Positions 6,281 through 7,282 of a stretch of DNA of 7,282 nucleotides are shown here, piece after piece. The DNA lies in contig JBFXAM010000170.1 of NCBI GenBank assembly GCA_050184295.1, forward strand, positions 1 through 7,282, given 5' to 3'. Numbering within the stretch: the stretch's first letter is position 1; every line of letters starts with the position of its first letter. Source of the stretch: JBFXAM01 sp050184295. GTDB lineage: Bacteria > Planctomycetota > Phycisphaerae > UBA1845 > Fen-1342. Position numbers and translations under genes: made by a program. The notes below the pieces were generated by a model. That model saw nothing but the letters and a program-made list of their open reading frames with translations, did not search any database and was not told the DNA's origin.

Positions 6281-6616
6281 TCGCGGCCGGGTCCGGACGC
6301 GGCATCCCGCGCGCGGCGGCAAGTCGGAATCGCGAGCGGCCAGCACGGGACCCGGCCGGCCGGCCGATCTCATCGTGGTGGGCCCGACGCGTGGCGCGGG
6401 GGCTCAGGGCGTGTGCTGGGAAGGAACGCAAAACGAAACGCACCTCTCGCGATGGCGCCGGGCCGAGGCTGGCTCGGCCGGCTGGATCGGTGCGCAACGC
6501 GCGGAAACACTGGCCGCGAGGCGCGGAGTGCCCGATTTTTTGGGCCTGCGTGGTGCCCCGGCAGCGTTCCCCGGGGGGTATGTGCAGGTCCGGGAACTCG
6601 GCCGCCACGAAATGCC
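6281..6616. other. non-coding stretch upstream of glpX
   Basis: I find no convincing gene on either strand. Open frames across it give Arg/Pro/Ala-rich translations with no recognisable family, and none has a good ribosome site. The only notable structures are a GGCCGGCCGGCC-type palindromic run near 6352-6365 and the terminator-like element at 6508-6541. Confidence 0.5.
6508..6541 (+). terminator. possible intrinsic terminator with no obvious upstream gene
   Basis: CACT-GG-CCGCG (6508-6518) pairs with CGCGG-AGTG (6522-6530) around an AGG loop: nine pairs with a 2-base bulge. CCCGA and then six T (6536-6541) follow on the plus strand. The T-run starts five bases after the stem, a little far. 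No plus-strand gene lies upstream in the glpX promoter region, so it would have to end a small RNA or antisense transcript. Confidence 0.3.
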
Positions 6617-6645
6617 TTGACACATGCCGCGGTCCTGAAGATACT
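6617..6645 (+). promoter_or_regulatory. sigma-70-like promoter
   Basis: TTGACA (6617-6622, perfect -35) is followed after exactly 17 bases by GATACT (6640-6645, 4 of 6 to TATAAT). Transcription would start near 6652, on the same strand as the secreted-protein gene at 6992, giving a leader of about 340 bases. This is the best promoter match in the window by eye. Confidence 0.5.
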
Positions 6646-6756
6646 CACGGAGTCCCTTCTGCGGACCGCGTAGCGAGGAGAGGGCGCGCGGACGTTCCTG
6701 TTTGTGTATCGCCGTGTGCCGCCTGTTCGTTGCCCGTCGCTGTCGGAGGGTTGGTA

Positions 6757-6877
6757 CGGAGCGTCTCGCTTGCTCCGGCCGAGGGTGTTCGAGTCGGTCA
6801 GCGTTGCGGGTCGACGCGCTGACGGTGTGACGCAAACAGCCACTTGGGACCAGATCTGTCGCTGCGTGGTCACACCG
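6757..6877 (+). ncRNA. structured leader or small RNA candidate: three stem-loops in a row
   Basis: Three inverted repeats follow one another. CGGAGC/GCTCCG at 6757-6777 has a 9-base loop. GTCAGCG/CGCTGAC at 6797-6823 has a 13-base loop. CGGTGTGAC/GTCACACCG at 6823-6877 is a perfect 9-bp outer stem, extended inside by GCA/TGC and ACAG/CTGT pairings. The second and third share base 6823, so they abut or compete. The set lies between a good promoter (6617-6645) and the start at 6992. I do not recognise a known RNA family: no tmRNA, SRP, RNase P or 6S signatures were seen. A 5' leader element or separate small RNA are both possible. Confidence 0.35.
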
Positions 6878-6991
6878 GCATGCAAGTCGCTTCGTTGCGC
6901 CCCCGGGTCGGGACGCCACTCGTCGCCGCTGAGCGAGCGGGACTACGTCGTTCTCATCTACGTTCCAGCAATGGCAGGAAAGGACACACGC

Positions 6992-7282
6992 ATGCGAAGG
7001 AATCTGTCTCTTCTGTGTAGCATCGGCTTGACAGGCCTCTTTGGCGCCGTGGCGTTCGCGCAGGTCGCGACGCCGCCCGCCGTGAAGCCCGTCGATCCGA
7101 CCCCGCAGGCCGGCTATGTCGAGCCGACCAAGGGTGAAGTGACGACAGTGAAGGAGCTGCTCCCCGCGTGGACGGGCGACGACGGCGGCATCGCCGGCCC
7201 GGGCAATGACCCGTGTGCGACGCCGGCGGTGCTCGTGGGCGACTCGGGCAGCGCGGCGACGGACACCACGACGGCCACGAAC
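6992..7282 (+). CDS. secreted protein, 5' part only (runs off the window)
   Basis: The first 97 residues are visible. A signal peptide MRRNLSLLCSIGLTGLFGAVAFA is likely cut before QVATPP. A Pro/Thr-rich segment follows, then WTGDDGGIAGPGNDPCATPAVLVGDSG and a Thr-rich stretch (TDTTTATN). The NDxC...A...VGD...T..T pattern recalls the start of modules common in secreted planctomycete proteins (typically NDxCxxAxxIxxG...TxxATxDG), which suggests a cell-surface or extracellular protein; this is from memory. I chose 6992 because AGGAAAGGA (6976-6984) sits seven bases upstream. An in-frame ATG at 6971 would place that site inside the gene. The frame is open to the window end, so length and remaining domains are unknown. 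Confidence 0.85.
   Translation, partial: MRRNLSLLCSIGLTGLFGAVAFAQVATPPAVKPVDPTPQAGYVEPTKGEVTTVKELLPAWTGDDGGIAGPGNDPCATPAVLVGDSGSAATDTTTATN

Noticed and set aside
6352..6365. GGCCGGCC palindromic run
   Set aside because: Short self-complementary GC runs are expected in DNA of this composition and nothing nearby gives it a role.
5158..6822. 554-codon plus-strand open frame antisense to glpX
   Set aside because: It covers the whole GlpX gene in reverse; its Arg/Ala/Asp-rich translation has no family features and its openness follows from high GC codon use of the real gene.
6370..6919. Two overlapping 171-codon minus-strand frames upstream of 6992
   Set aside because: They overlap each other in different frames, have no ribosome site or protein-like composition, and cross the promoter and stem-loop region.
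7028..7057. TTGACA inside the start of the secreted-protein gene
   Set aside because: No -10-like hexamer lies at a 16-18 base spacing, and it falls within the signal peptide codons.

Overview
The window looks like chromosomal DNA of a planctomycete, probably from the Phycisphaerae side or an uncultured relative. The evidence is high GC, secreted proteins ending in two-motif dockerin-like modules of the NNFDIDPFV type, an ECF sigma factor overlapping a DUF6768-type membrane protein gene, and loosely packed genes with long repeat-bearing intergenic stretches. There is no rRNA, tRNA, CRISPR array, transposase or phage gene.

Layout. Positions 23-3232 (minus strand) hold two secreted dockerin-domain proteins in tandem. 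The upstream gene (1391-3232) encodes a PQQ/beta-propeller-like protein. The downstream gene (23-1300) encodes a protein with seven HAF-type repeats. A perfect 14-bp-stem hairpin lies between them. Upstream of the pair, 3405-3444 holds an inverted repeat that could hide a Shine-Dalgarno/ATG pair on the minus strand. Positions 3445-3907 carry no convincing gene and include a purine-rich low-complexity tract. Positions 3908-4844 (plus strand) form a two-gene unit: an ECF sigma factor and a small two-helix membrane protein overlapping it by 29 bases. A duplicated sequence starts inside the 3' end of the second gene and fills most of the convergent gap (4823-5052). Positions 5101-6183 (minus strand) encode a class II fructose-1,6-bisphosphatase (GlpX). 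Positions 6184-6991 are non-coding, with a possible glpX promoter, a possible intrinsic terminator at 6508-6541, a good sigma-70-like promoter at 6617-6645 and a run of stem-loops at 6757-6877. At 6992 a secreted protein begins on the plus strand and runs off the window.

How the parts relate. The dockerin pair and the truncated protein at the end are envelope or extracellular proteins. No cohesin partner is visible. The sigma factor and its partner look like a small translationally coupled regulatory module of unknown stimulus. GlpX is a housekeeping enzyme of gluconeogenesis and sugar-phosphate metabolism with no obvious link to its neighbours. I see no clearly new multi-gene system. The most interesting leads are the structured long leader before 6992, the start-hiding hairpin at 3405-3444, and the repeats that copy a gene's stop-codon region.
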